NCBI GenBank assembly: GCA_951812665.1
Contig: CATOST010000027.1
Coordinates: 66,117-119,707, forward strand
Origin: an uncultured Acidobacteriota bacterium
GTDB lineage: Bacteria > Acidobacteriota > UBA6911 > RPQK01 > JAJDTT01
DNA: 53,591 bases
Direction: 5' to 3'
Below, piece after piece: positions 8,602 through 16,770 of the stretch. The position numbers were made by a program, and so were the translations under genes. Within the stretch, counting starts at the first letter, position 1. Every line of letters begins with the position of its first letter. The notes under the pieces are model-generated. The model was not told where the DNA came from. It worked only from the letters and a program-made list of their open reading frames with translations, and ran no database searches.

Positions 8602-8817
8602 TTAGTGCCCACGCACGGCTCGCGGGGAAACGTGGATGGTTAATCCTTCGTTTCAGCGGACTCTCACCGCCTATCTTGTGCCAGTTAGCCTGGCGCACAG
8701 CCGCCGCTCCTGCTCCCCCACCTTGAAGTGAGCGAAGTGTTTTCTTCGCGGATTATTCATCACGCAAACATAAAATGAGCAAGCGTGCCCTTCATGTCAA
8801 GTCGGATCAGAGGGTTA

Positions 8818-10631
8818 CGGGATACCCACAGAAAACGGCTGGGACCCGATCTGGGTGAAACGCTATCTTTGTTTTCAACGTCGGTTTAATCCCAGGATTC
8901 AAGTGGGGCCGAAAGCCAAGCATTTCCACGGTTTGCGTCCCCTCCAAGGGCGGCATAAAGAGACGGCGTGCCCGTCATTTGTGGTATGATTATAGTGCTA
9001 AGAAACAACCACAAAGAACGGAGCACGCCATGGCTGAGACAATACCGCAGATCCGGCCCTCATTCAACCGATCCCTCCGGCTCGAGACCCGCCCCGAGTT
9101 GCTCAGTGCGGACACGGGAGCCCTGGTGCAGCGGGAGCTGATGGAGCGCAGCGGCCTCATCGACTGGTTGACCCAGCGGTTGCACGATCCGCGACACTCG
9201 AGTTCGATCCGCTATCCGCTGTCGGATCTGCTGCGGACTCGACTCCTGCTGTTGGGGCAGGGCTGGCGCGACCAGTCCGACGCCGACCGCCTGCGTCAGG
9301 ATCCGAGCTTGCGGGTGGCGAGCCAGACCCGTCGGGGCACGGCGGCCTTGGAGGAGGGCACCGGCCTGGCGTCGCAGCCGACCTTGTCCCGACTGTTGGA
9401 CACGCTCAGCCGGAAGGAGAACCTTCCGGTCCTGCACCAGGCGGTGACGGAGCTGGCGTGCCGTCGGATCGAGATGATCGCAGGCCGGCGGCGAAAACGG
9501 GGGAAACAGACCGCACGGAAGAAGAGACGGAAAAAGACGATGTACCTGGACGTCGACGGTCTCCCCGTGGAGGTCCATGGGCATCCCCTGGGAAGCGAAT
9601 GGAACGGATACTATCGCCAGCGGATGTACCACGGGTTGGTGGCGAGTTGTGCCGAGACGGGGGACCTGATCGACGGGGAGATTTTTCCGGGAGCCAGCTA
9701 CCTGGGGAAGAAGGCGCTGAAGTTGACGCTCCGGGTGGTGGACCGCTGTCGGGGGCGTCTGTGCGGCTCGATGATCGTGCGGATGGATGCGGGGTTCCCG
9801 GAGCCGGGGCTGCTGAAGGGGCTGGAGTCGAGAGGCGTGCCCTATATCGCTCGAATCCGCAAGAATGAGGTCCTGAACCGGATGGCGAAGCCCTACTTGA
9901 CCCAACCGGCGGGGCGGTCCCCGGATGCACCGCCGAGGCTCTGGTTCCATGAGCTGACCTATCAGGCGGGGACGTGGGATCGGGCGCGCCGGGTGGTGCT
10001 GGTGGTGCGGGAGCGACCGGGGGAGTTGTATCCGGATCATTTCTGGTTGCTGAAGAGCCTGAGTCGGAAACGATACGAGGCTCGGGAGTTGCTGGCTCAG
10101 TATCGAAAGCGGGGGAAGGCGGAAGGCCACATGGGGGAGTTGATGGACGTGCTCGATCCGGCCTTGTCCTCCGCGAGCCGGCCCAAGACGCACTATCGGG
10201 GGAAGCCGCTGAAGCCGGGAGCCAAGCCGGAAGCGAGGACGGAGGCCGGGGTTCGACCCCACAACGAAGTCTTGTTCCTGCTGAATCTGCTGGGGTACGA
10301 GATCCTGCACCTGGGTCGGGTGCTGATGGAGCAGGCGACGCGTCGGGGCTGGAGTCTGCGTCGTATTCGCGAACGGGTGTTGCGAGTGGCGTTGAGGGTG
10401 GCCCGTTTTCGTGGACGGTTTATTAGTACGGTCTACGTTGGTCCTGTTTGTAATACTCCTTCTGTCGGTGGGGAGCAAGACTTCCTCCTGCGGAATGTCA
10501 ATGGCCATCGAAATGTCAGGGTTGTGGCCATTGACAGAGCGCTCTTTCTTCCGTGTGGGGGCGACTGATGGACGCGTCAGCAAAAGGGCTCACGTTGTGG
10601 GAAATCTCTGATTTTCCACAATGGGATACCG
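8818..10631 (+). mobile_element. IS1380-family insertion sequence (ends approximate)
   Basis: The right end is supported by homology: 10400-10631 matches a decayed copy at 32309-32512 that stops at the same CGGTATCCC end. The left end is tentative, placed where CGGGATACCCACAGAAAAC resembles the inverted right end CGGTATCCCATTGTGGAAAA. Between 8712 and 9029 no gene other than the IS leader is seen. Confidence 0.5.
9030..10568 (+). CDS. IS1380-family transposase
   Basis: 512 residues starting MAETIPQIRPSFNRS. The first catalytic Asp lies in MYLDVDGLPVEVHGH, followed by NGYYRQRMYHGLVASCAETGD and a second region around VRMDAGFPEPGLLKGLESRGV, the usual DDE layout of IS1380 transposases. It catalyses cut-and-paste movement of the element by binding its terminal repeats. 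The length is normal and there is no internal stop, so it may be active. The ATG at 9030 was chosen over the upstream ATG at 8979 because the protein family starts near this point. Confidence 0.8.
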   Translation: MAETIPQIRPSFNRSLRLETRPELLSADTGALVQRELMERSGLIDWLTQRLHDPRHSSSIRYPLSDLLRTRLLLLGQGWRDQSDADRLRQDPSLRVASQTRRGTAALEEGTGLASQPTLSRLLDTLSRKENLPVLHQAVTELACRRIEMIAGRRRKRGKQTARKKRRKKTMYLDVDGLPVEVHGHPLGSEWNGYYRQRMYHGLVASCAETGDLIDGEIFPGASYLGKKALKLTLRVVDRCRGRLCGSMIVRMDAGFPEPGLLKGLESRGVPYIARIRKNEVLNRMAKPYLTQPAGRSPDAPPRLWFHELTYQAGTWDRARRVVLVVRERPGELYPDHFWLLKSLSRKRYEARELLAQYRKRGKAEGHMGELMDVLDPALSSASRPKTHYRGKPLKPGAKPEARTEAGVRPHNEVLFLLNLLGYEILHLGRVLMEQATRRGWSLRRIRERVLRVALRVARFRGRFISTVYVGPVCNTPSVGGEQDFLLRNVNGHRNVRVVAIDRALFLPCGGD

Positions 10632-10963
10632 CTTAACGAGGGGGCCTCGGTCTCTCATTCCAGGGATTTAAGAGTTTTATATGTCTCTTTGCATCCGGGG
10701 GTCTCAGGGGGGCAGCGCCCCCCTGCCCCCTTCAAGCGTGTCGCGCGCGACGCTTGGTGCGACGGTGGCGGTGCTGGCATCGTGGTCGGGCAGCTCGAAG
10801 CCGTACCGGTTCTTGAGGTGTCGTCAGTCCTGCTGAGCCTTCCGGCTCGCAGGACCGGCACTGGAGGCAGGCAAGACGACTCCAGCAGATCTTCACTCCA
10901 CTGGGCGAGAGCACGAATCGAGGATCTCGTCGCACGGATCGAGTCTCGCCGCCGCCGTGGGTC
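10632..10963. other. Stretch between IS1380 and IS3 elements, no gene seen
   Basis: About 330 bases with no convincing reading frame. It contains a perfect hairpin at 10705-10725. The part nearest 10963 is presumably the 3' non-coding end of the IS3-family element, but no clear terminal inverted repeat matching the other end could be found by eye. Confidence 0.5.
10705..10725. repeat. GC-rich hairpin
   Basis: Arms CAGGGGGGC/GCCCCCCTG around AGC, perfect over nine pairs. It resembles the G-rich members of the hairpin family at 51075 and 53422, though the loop differs. Confidence 0.5.
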
Positions 10964-11854
10964 CTACGCCGCCTGCTGCTCGTAGTGGACCGGCGACTCG
11001 TAGCCCAGCGCCGAATGCCGGCGCTGGCGGTTGTAGAATCCTTCGATGAAGTCGAAGACAGCCCGCCTCGCCTCACCCGGGTTCCGGAACCGGTGACGGT
11101 CCAGCAACTCGCACTCCAACGTCGCGAAGAAGCTCTCGCACATCGCGTTGTCGTAAGCGTCCCCCACGGAGCCCATCGACGGTCGCACTCCCGCCTCCCG
11201 GCATCGTTTCCCAAAGGCAGCCGAGGTGTACTGTGTCCCTTGGTCCGAGTGGTGGATCACCTGCTTCGGCTGGCGCCGGATCACCGCCATGGCGAGCGCC
11301 TTCTCCACCAGTTCGGAGCGCAGATGCGTCTCCATCGCCCAGCCCACGACCCGGCGGCTCCAAGCGTCCACGACCACGGCCACGTACAACCAGCCCGCCT
11401 GGGTGCGCACATACGTCAGATCCGCGACCCAGAGCTGATCCGGTCCCTCGGCCGTGAAGTTCCGGTTCACCAGGTCCGGTGCCGGACGCGCCTTCCGGTC
11501 CCTCCGGGTGAGCCCGGCCTTCCGGCGCCTCCGGCTCGCCCCCTGGATCCCGGCTTCCTTCATCAATCGACCCACGCGCTTCGGGCTCGTCCGTTCCCCT
11601 CGAGCTCTCAGCTCGGCATGCAGACGAGGCCGACCGTAAACTCTCCGGTTCTGGTTCCAGATCCGCACGATCTTTTCCCGAAGCGTCTCGTCCCGGCGAT
11701 CCCGCTTCGAGGGTCGGCGTTTCAACCAGGCGTAGTACCCGCTGGGGGAGAGACCCAAAACGCGGCACATCACCCGAATCGGAAACCGGGCCCGGTACGC
11801 CTTCACGAACTCGAATCCTTGCTGGGGATCGAGTCGCTCTCCCGGGCGAACCAA
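10964..11854 (-). CDS. IS3-family transposase OrfB (integrase catalytic part)
   Basis: About 296 residues. An HTH_21-like segment (FPIRVMCRVLGLSPSGYYAW) is followed by an rve-type integrase core with LWVADLTYV, VIHHSDQGTQYTS and CESFFATLE providing the D-D-E catalytic residues, and FIEGFYNRQRRHSALGY near the end. The frame begins within OrfA and is probably reached by -1 frameshifting at the A-run 11863-11869, giving an OrfAB transposase. It looks intact. Confidence 0.88.
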   Translation of the reverse strand: MVRPGERLDPQQGFEFVKAYRARFPIRVMCRVLGLSPSGYYAWLKRRPSKRDRRDETLREKIVRIWNQNRRVYGRPRLHAELRARGERTSPKRVGRLMKEAGIQGASRRRRKAGLTRRDRKARPAPDLVNRNFTAEGPDQLWVADLTYVRTQAGWLYVAVVVDAWSRRVVGWAMETHLRSELVEKALAMAVIRRQPKQVIHHSDQGTQYTSAAFGKRCREAGVRPSMGSVGDAYDNAMCESFFATLECELLDRHRFRNPGEARRAVFDFIEGFYNRQRRHSALGYESPVHYEQQAA

Positions 11855-12117
11855 GCCGCGGCTTTTTTTAGGATGTCCCGCTCCATCCGCAGCCGCTTGA
11901 TCTCCCGCCTCGCCTGGCGCAACTCCTGGCGCTCGAACGTCGTCAGCCCGTCGTTACGGCGCCCCTCGTCCAAATCAGCCTGCTTGACCCACTTGCGGAT
12001 CGCCGACGCCGAGGGCTCGAACTCCCGCGCCAGCGCCTCCGGCGATCGACCCGAGCGGACCAGCCCCACGATCTCCCGCCGAAACTCCGGCGGGTACCGC
12101 CGCTGCTTTCTTGCCAT
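11803..12117 (-). CDS. IS3-family transposase OrfA (HTH protein)
   Basis: 104 residues: RRYPPEFRREIVGLVRSGRS and ALAREFEPSASAIRKWVKQAD form the helix-turn-helix, and RQARREIKRLRMERDILKKA the leucine-zipper-like coil. It binds the IS ends and multimerises with OrfAB. The reading frame overlaps OrfB by about 50 bases. Confidence 0.88.
   Translation of the reverse strand: MARKQRRYPPEFRREIVGLVRSGRSPEALAREFEPSASAIRKWVKQADLDEGRRNDGLTTFERQELRQARREIKRLRMERDILKKAAAWFARESDSIPSKDSSS
11863..11869 (-). promoter_or_regulatory. Programmed -1 frameshift slippery A7 run
   Basis: On the minus strand CTAAAAAAAGCC within the orfA/orfB overlap, followed at once by the self-complementary GCCGCGGC. IS3 elements use such A-runs to make the OrfAB fusion. 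Shifting back one base joins OrfA ..DILKK to OrfB SRGLVRPGERL. Confidence 0.75.
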
Positions 12118-12178
12118 CGTGGATCCCTCCTTTCACTTCCTTACTTTGGATGTGTCCACGAAAGCGGGTCAACTCCAC

Positions 12179-12598
12179 GTCTCGGGCGTTGCGTCAGGGG
12201 AGGCGATTGATTTTCGTCATCAGTCAAGGGGCGACGGACTGGAAGCGGTTGTGGAAGAGACTGGCGCGGGTGTCCTGGGCGCCGGGATAGGGGACGGAGG
12301 AGGAATCGGGCCCGTGGAAGGGACCGAAACGGTGGGAATTTCTCACCGGAAAGTCAACCTGTCGGCGGGTGACGGTCCCCCTGGCCGGTAAACGGTTAAT
12401 GACTGGTTCAATCGTCCTGTTTTTGAGCCGATTCAGTCGAATCGACAGAGGTTCAAGAGAAACCGGGCTCCGACCGCACGAAAACGCCGGGTTGGAAGCC
12501 CTTATCAACATGTCCCATGAATAATCTGGGTTCTTAGTTGTAGACGGAACATATCTGCCATTGACCGGGATCCTCCAAGCGTAGCGATGAGGGACTAA
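12179..12598. other. Intergenic stretch between IS3 and antitoxin, no gene seen
   Basis: About 420 bases. Reading frames are present on the minus strand, but none has a recognisable domain or ribosome site. It may contain old mobile-element debris. Confidence 0.4.
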
Positions 12599-12619
12599 TG
12601 TAGCTACAATAGAGCTACA
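12599..12619. promoter_or_regulatory. Operator-like inverted repeat upstream of antitoxin gene
   Basis: TGTAGCT, seven bases, AGCTACA, ending 17 bases before the antitoxin start. It is AT-rich and has perfect 7-base arms. Antitoxins of the RelB/DinJ type usually repress their own promoter by binding such palindromes. Confidence 0.6.
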
Positions 12620-12636
12620 CACTCGGAGGCATGTGG

Positions 12637-12894
12637 ATGAGTCACGATACTGTCGTACGCGCACGGATCGATAGCGACACCAAAGCACGAGCGGCAAAAG
12701 CTCTTCATGAAATGGGCTTGTCGGTGTCAGACGCCATTCGTTTGTTGCTGCTGCGGGTTGCAGATGAGAAGCGGCTGCCGTTCGCTGTCCGGGTGCCGAA
12801 TGCTGCTACCGCCAAGGCAATGGAGGAATTGGACCAAGGCAGGGGCAAACGATTCAACAGCGCCGAGGAACTGTTCCAGGATCTCGGCGCCTGA
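12637..12894 (+). CDS. RelB/DinJ-family antitoxin, orphan
   Basis: 85 residues. The N-terminal half (TVVRARIDSDTKARAAKAL then MGLSVSDAIRLLLLRVADE) is the ribbon-helix-helix DNA-binding fold of RelB/DinJ antitoxins, followed by LPF and a C-terminal tail that would wrap the toxin. The ribosome site GGAGG (12625-12629) is correctly spaced for the ATG at 12637 and too close for the one at 12631. No RelE/YafQ toxin follows; the next 300 bases hold only a short unrecognised frame. It is therefore an orphan or a module whose toxin has decayed. It lies just beyond the end of the putative defence operon. Confidence 0.8.
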   Translation: MSHDTVVRARIDSDTKARAAKALHEMGLSVSDAIRLLLLRVADEKRLPFAVRVPNAATAKAMEELDQGRGKRFNSAEELFQDLGA

Positions 12895-13197
12895 CGTGGT
12901 GATCGCGATTCTATCGATGCGGTTCAAAAACGAGCCGAGGAGTAAGGCCCCAGCCGATCCATGGTTGTCTGAGTGGCTGCGGAGCGGTTCTTTCCACTTT
13001 GCGGTACATAAGCTAGGTTGGGCAATGACCGGACCGGCCGCTATCTTACTCGATCAATTCCTCGAAGCTTCGTGGAACCGCGCCGCGGCGTTGGCACCTC
13101 AGAGTAGATGACTATCAACTTGGGTTTGTGGCTCGGACCCTGACCTGACTGACCCGATGAGGTTGTCCTCTCGTGTTCCGTCACGGTGCCCATTAAG
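12895..13197. other. Gap where a toxin gene would be expected
   Basis: About 300 bases. One frame (12898-13111) continues after the antitoxin with VVIAILSMRFKNEPRSKAP but has no RelE catalytic residues that I can recognise. It may be a decayed toxin gene or plain spacer. It also contains the 3' flank of the helicase gene, which ends at 13198. Confidence 0.35.
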
Positions 13198-15384
13198 CTA
13201 CCGTCTTTCCACGAGTGCTGTACATATGTATTTCGAGCACGGATCGTCGGGTGCTATTTCTCGCACACGGCGAGTCTTCAGCCAGTCTTGGAATGACGGC
13301 AGGTCAAACAGCCCCGTCACAACTCGTTGACGACAATGCTTGGTGAGGTAACGCTGATATGGACCTACCGCGAGTAGTCGTTCAAGTTCCTCAAAATGTT
13401 CCTCTACCGCAACACGCAATTCGTCACGGTCAGTAGCTAGTTGGTTTAGTTCACCATCACTAGGAATTCCCTTAACCGCCACTCCAGCCAACCCAGCGGT
13501 CGGACTAAGGCCCGGCAAGAGATGGCACAATAATGTCTGATATGCGCTGCCACCAAAATGAAGCCAGATCCAGCCACGAGGCGAATTTATGAGCGGTGCA
13601 TCGTCCTCTCCATGTCCTAAGCCACGCCTTACATGCACAGCGTATTCGAGATCAGTCGGACCACGCCGCGCCGCGTATTGAAAACTATCGCGAACAGGCC
13701 CAGCTCCCTTGGGTTTTAGTAGGAGTTCGCCATCGATGGCTTGCAAGTCCCATCGTTGCCCTCCTAGAGCAATCTCTCTATCTTCGGAAGGCCTCTGAGC
13801 AACGTGTGCGACGACCTCGCCAGTGTTGGCGTCCACCACCGGAATGCCTCCACTGGACGATCCGAAATTTGCGTGCATACCCGGACCACCAACGTCGAAG
13901 AAATCTGCCCAATGCTCACCTATCGCAAGTCGGCCTCGACCCTCGACGAGATACTCGGCGTCGAGTAGTCGGTCGACGATCTCGTCTGGCGTTCCCCTCC
14001 CTTTCTCTGGCCAGACATCCTGCGCTAAATCGAGCAAATCGGATCGTCTCCGACCGCGAGGTCTACCTTGAGCGACGAAGCTGGCTGCTTGTTGGACGAA
14101 CACGGACCACCTGCGAGCGTATCCCTCGGGCTCCAGAATCCCGTCCCGCGCGGAAATCAGCATGCTTGCGATGGCTGCGAGCTCGATCCCGGTCCGAGGA
14201 AGAGCCAAGACTCGAGTGCGGCCGATTCTGCGGCCCGCCCGACCAATCCGCTGCAACAATGAGCGCGTACCGGGTGGCGAACCGACAAGAACGACCAAGT
14301 CCACATCCCCAATGTCGACACCTACTTCCAAGGTAGTTGTCGCTACTAGCACAGCGTCGCGCGTCGAGGAGAACGTCCGCTCAGAGTTTTCCCGGACACC
14401 CTGTGCCAAACTACCGTGGTGCGGCAGCACCTTCAGATCGCGGTGCAAGGGTAATGTGCTATTGAGATGGGTGGAGAGTTCATCGGATAGTTTGCGGCTT
14501 GGAACGAACACAAGCGCTTTTCGCATGCGATCATCGTCTCCGCTGGACAAAGCCTGCCAGATTCGTCTCTCCGCCTGTTCGAGGAAATTTGTGAATGTCA
14601 CGATTCCCAGACGATCGCGCAAGTTCTCAATCGTTATCGACGATTCAAGTGGAAACCAGTCAGGTGCAGCCGAGTTTCCGAATACATCGATCTGCCTCAA
14701 GCCTGGAACTTGGACCGCGACTGCATCGGTTCCCAAGAGCCGATACGCGAGACCCCCCGGATCGCTGATGGTGGCACTGGCTGCGCACACCTGTAAACGC
14801 TTTGCGTCGCTTGAGCCGCCGTCCGCATTTAGTTGGCGCAGACGACGAAGACGACCTAGGAGCCAGGACATTTGGTCACCACGAGCAGTTCCGTCGAAGA
14901 GGTGCGCCTCGTCGATGAATACTGCCGACACGCCGGCAAGTAGATGGTCAGTCACCCTCCCAGCCTCCAACCGCGCATCGCGCACTAACATCGAATCGAA
15001 CGATTCTGGAGTAGTGATAAGTACGAACGGTTCCTTACTTTTGTCCCGGTGATCGCTGGTCTGGCGCCCGCAGCTCAATCCGAGCCGCGTTAGCGGCGGC
15101 TCGATCCTTGCTGCCAAGTCGTTGACGAGGGCGCGGGTTGGTGCGGTCAAAAGCACGCGAATCCGGGGCAGGCCTCTTGCCGTCCCATCCAGCGTCCTTG
15201 AAATGAGTGGTGCCACTATGGCTTCGGTCTTGCCAGACGCAGTCGCCGAGGCTACAAGGACATCTTTCCCTGAACGGATCGGTGGAATCGTCCTTCTCTG
15301 AACTTCGCGAAGCGTCCGAAAAGATCCGAAGAACGCACTTCCAATCGTACCTAAGGATTTGACGATATATTTATCATTAGCCAT
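13198..15384 (-). CDS. Lhr/BrxHI-like superfamily 2 DNA helicase, last gene of putative defence operon
   Basis: 728 residues with a complete SF2 helicase core: Walker A SATASGKTE at about 45-53, TAPTRALVNDL about 80-90, TTPESFDSML, DEAH at 158-161, SAT at 203-205, VFVPSRKLSDEL about 292-303, then VGVDIGDVDLVV and QRIGRAGR at 378-385. The rest (400-728) is a C-terminal extension of the Lhr/BrxHI kind. It should use ATP to translocate on or unwind nucleic acid. It starts 25 bases after the third ATPase gene and closes the operon. In BREX loci a helicase of this type is often paired with a BrxD ATPase; here three such ATPases precede it. Base composition is lower in GC than the flanks. Confidence 0.8.
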   Translation of the reverse strand: MANDKYIVKSLGTIGSAFFGSFRTLREVQRRTIPPIRSGKDVLVASATASGKTEAIVAPLISRTLDGTARGLPRIRVLLTAPTRALVNDLAARIEPPLTRLGLSCGRQTSDHRDKSKEPFVLITTPESFDSMLVRDARLEAGRVTDHLLAGVSAVFIDEAHLFDGTARGDQMSWLLGRLRRLRQLNADGGSSDAKRLQVCAASATISDPGGLAYRLLGTDAVAVQVPGLRQIDVFGNSAAPDWFPLESSITIENLRDRLGIVTFTNFLEQAERRIWQALSSGDDDRMRKALVFVPSRKLSDELSTHLNSTLPLHRDLKVLPHHGSLAQGVRENSERTFSSTRDAVLVATTTLEVGVDIGDVDLVVLVGSPPGTRSLLQRIGRAGRRIGRTRVLALPRTGIELAAIASMLISARDGILEPEGYARRWSVFVQQAASFVAQGRPRGRRRSDLLDLAQDVWPEKGRGTPDEIVDRLLDAEYLVEGRGRLAIGEHWADFFDVGGPGMHANFGSSSGGIPVVDANTGEVVAHVAQRPSEDREIALGGQRWDLQAIDGELLLKPKGAGPVRDSFQYAARRGPTDLEYAVHVRRGLGHGEDDAPLINSPRGWIWLHFGGSAYQTLLCHLLPGLSPTAGLAGVAVKGIPSDGELNQLATDRDELRVAVEEHFEELERLLAVGPYQRYLTKHCRQRVVTGLFDLPSFQDWLKTRRVREIAPDDPCSKYICTALVERR

Positions 15385-15408
15385 GGTTATATCGGTCGCA
15401 TATGGCGC

Positions 15409-16770
15409 TCAACCAATTTTGATATAGCTCTCCAGACCGGGAGCCACGTCGAGCCGTTCAAGCGCCCCGCGCACGAAGTTGCGGGGTGCAGGATTAAGTC
15501 CTCGTTGGTGATGTTCTGCGAATCGGTCGATCAGGAGCTTCAGCTTCTGAACGTCGACGTTGGACATCCGATCCGGGTATGCTTTTGCATACAAGCCGAT
15601 TATTCGTTGGCCTAGTTCCCGCGTTTGCTCAAGATCGGGCTGCGGCACCTCTATCTCAAGATCCATCCTGCCAACGCTTCGGACCAAGTCTATGACGGCG
15701 TCGTTCTCGTCATCGACATCGCTGGCCGGGGCGCTCCCAAACGCGAGCAGAAGCGGAACGTTTTTTTTTAGAATTGTTCGAAACGCCTTCAGCAAGTTTC
15801 TTCGTAGCCAGCGCCGATGGCCGTTAGAAATTGTGCTCGCGTATTCTACGTCTACTTCGTCGAATGCGACGGCCAGCCCCTTGGCTCCGGTTAATGCACA
15901 CAACTCCGCCCACCCCTTCAAGAGATTACAAAATCGATTAGGCCTTTCTGCGACCCTCCATGCCTTCAGTGGAGGAAGGGCAATTCCCCGATTGCCGAGG
16001 CGCCGAAGCTTCGCGTTTGCGTGCGTAGCAGGCAACGTCATCCTGAAGTAATCTTCTAACACGTCTATTGTGTCGGGTTCATCCAGACAACGCATCGGTA
16101 CCTGAAAGATCGCATTCGCAATCCGCCAACCCAAACGCCGCTCCACCTCATATTTGTAGGTGAACTTGCGCCGCAGGGAAACCACCGGTTCGCTGATGCC
16201 CCGCGGTACGGCTTCGCCTGGATACCTAAGGGAGCCAAGAAGTGTCTCCATTAAGCCCATCGGCTCCGAAAATCTGACACCTTCGCCATCCAGAATTACC
16301 GACGCCGTCGCAAGGTCCCCGTCGGCGGCTAATTTGTTCAGCATCGTGAGAAGATGGGTCTTACCGCTACCCCAGGAACCCTTAAACAGGATACTGGCCG
16401 GTCGCCTACGGGCGACACCGCCAACAGCCCGCTCTAATGAGGTTCGGATGTCGTCCGTTCCAATACTCAAATCGAGGACGTTCTCCTCAAGAATCTGACC
16501 GAGCTTAAGCGCTAGGATTGCGCGCCTTGCCTCCACAACATCATTGGATAATGTCGGTAGGTGGATTTCTGTGGCCGCAGTTTCTGACGGGCTTGATATG
16601 GGGCCCGGCAATCGGTCATGCTGCTCGCGAAAACCCAGTTCCTCCCGCGATATCCACGCGGACATGTAGCCAAAGTCCACCTGTGCACCGGCCTTGCCGC
16701 CGCGCGAGATAACGAATTCCACTGTTCCGTCGCCCAGTTCTGGGTGCTGAATCCTCTCGCCTGATCTCAC
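15409..16770 (-). CDS. BrxD-like P-loop ATPase with N-terminal Tudor-like domain
   Basis: 453 residues from a GTG start that overlaps the stop of the previous gene (GTGA), so translation is probably coupled. Residues 1-45 (GERIQHPELGDGTVEFV ... AQVDFGY) look like the small Tudor/SH3-like domain found at the end of UvrD/PcrA helicases and in CarD-like proteins. The ATPase follows: Walker A GSWGSGKTH at about 131-139 and Walker B LAVAFDEVD at about 299-307, with the GSGKTH form seen in BREX BrxC/BrxD (DUF2791) proteins. It probably works with the neighbouring ATPases and helicase. The Tudor-like assignment is by eye. Confidence 0.7.
   Translation of the reverse strand: MRSGERIQHPELGDGTVEFVISRGGKAGAQVDFGYMSAWISREELGFREQHDRLPGPISSPSETAATEIHLPTLSNDVVEARRAILALKLGQILEENVLDLSIGTDDIRTSLERAVGGVARRRPASILFKGSWGSGKTHLLTMLNKLAADGDLATASVILDGEGVRFSEPMGLMETLLGSLRYPGEAVPRGISEPVVSLRRKFTYKYEVERRLGWRIANAIFQVPMRCLDEPDTIDVLEDYFRMTLPATHANAKLRRLGNRGIALPPLKAWRVAERPNRFCNLLKGWAELCALTGAKGLAVAFDEVDVEYASTISNGHRRWLRRNLLKAFRTILKKNVPLLLAFGSAPASDVDDENDAVIDLVRSVGRMDLEIEVPQPDLEQTRELGQRIIGLYAKAYPDRMSNVDVQKLKLLIDRFAEHHQRGLNPAPRNFVRGALERLDVAPGLESYIKIG

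Larger units (their letters stand above)
7944..8698 (-). mobile_element. Group II intron remnant, ORF-deleted and interrupted by a MITE
   Basis: Read on the minus strand the element starts GTGCGCC at 8698 and ends CCGCGAC at 7944. Domain V is recognisable at 8015-7984: arm GAGCCGTGTGCC, loop, closing arm ending CACGCACGGATC. Domain VI follows at 7983-7944 as a hairpin with a GCAA loop and an unpaired A about 7 bases from the 3' end, the expected branch point. Domain I has the usual GGTGAGAGTCC and CGAGCCGTGCG segments. Domain IV keeps only the first codons of the intron protein, so this copy cannot move without help. A 109-bp MITE lies inside domain I. Ends are inferred from consensus. Confidence 0.75.
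7924..8711 (-). repeat. Hairpin repeat split by the group II intron
   Basis: Joining 8710-8699 to 7943-7924 on the minus strand (removing 7944-8698) restores GGAGCGGCGGCT then TTCCACCCGCCGAAT. That is a hairpin with arms CGGCGGCT/ACCCGCCG (one mismatch) and loop TTCC, matching the intact copy at 24614-24632. The intron sits exactly between the 5' arm and the loop. Confidence 0.65.
10964..12178 (-). mobile_element. IS3-family insertion sequence (left end unresolved)
   Basis: Covers orfA and orfB in the typical overlapping arrangement. On the minus strand the 5' end is probably TGGAGTTGACCCGCTTTCG at about 12178, with TG as outermost bases. A matching inverted end downstream of orfB was not found by eye, so the left boundary given is only the orfB stop and the element extends further left. 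Confidence 0.6.

Noticed and set aside
13596..15052. Long plus-strand reading frames opposite the helicase gene
   Set aside because: They have no recognisable domain and lie opposite a gene with a full set of helicase motifs, so they are antisense shadows.
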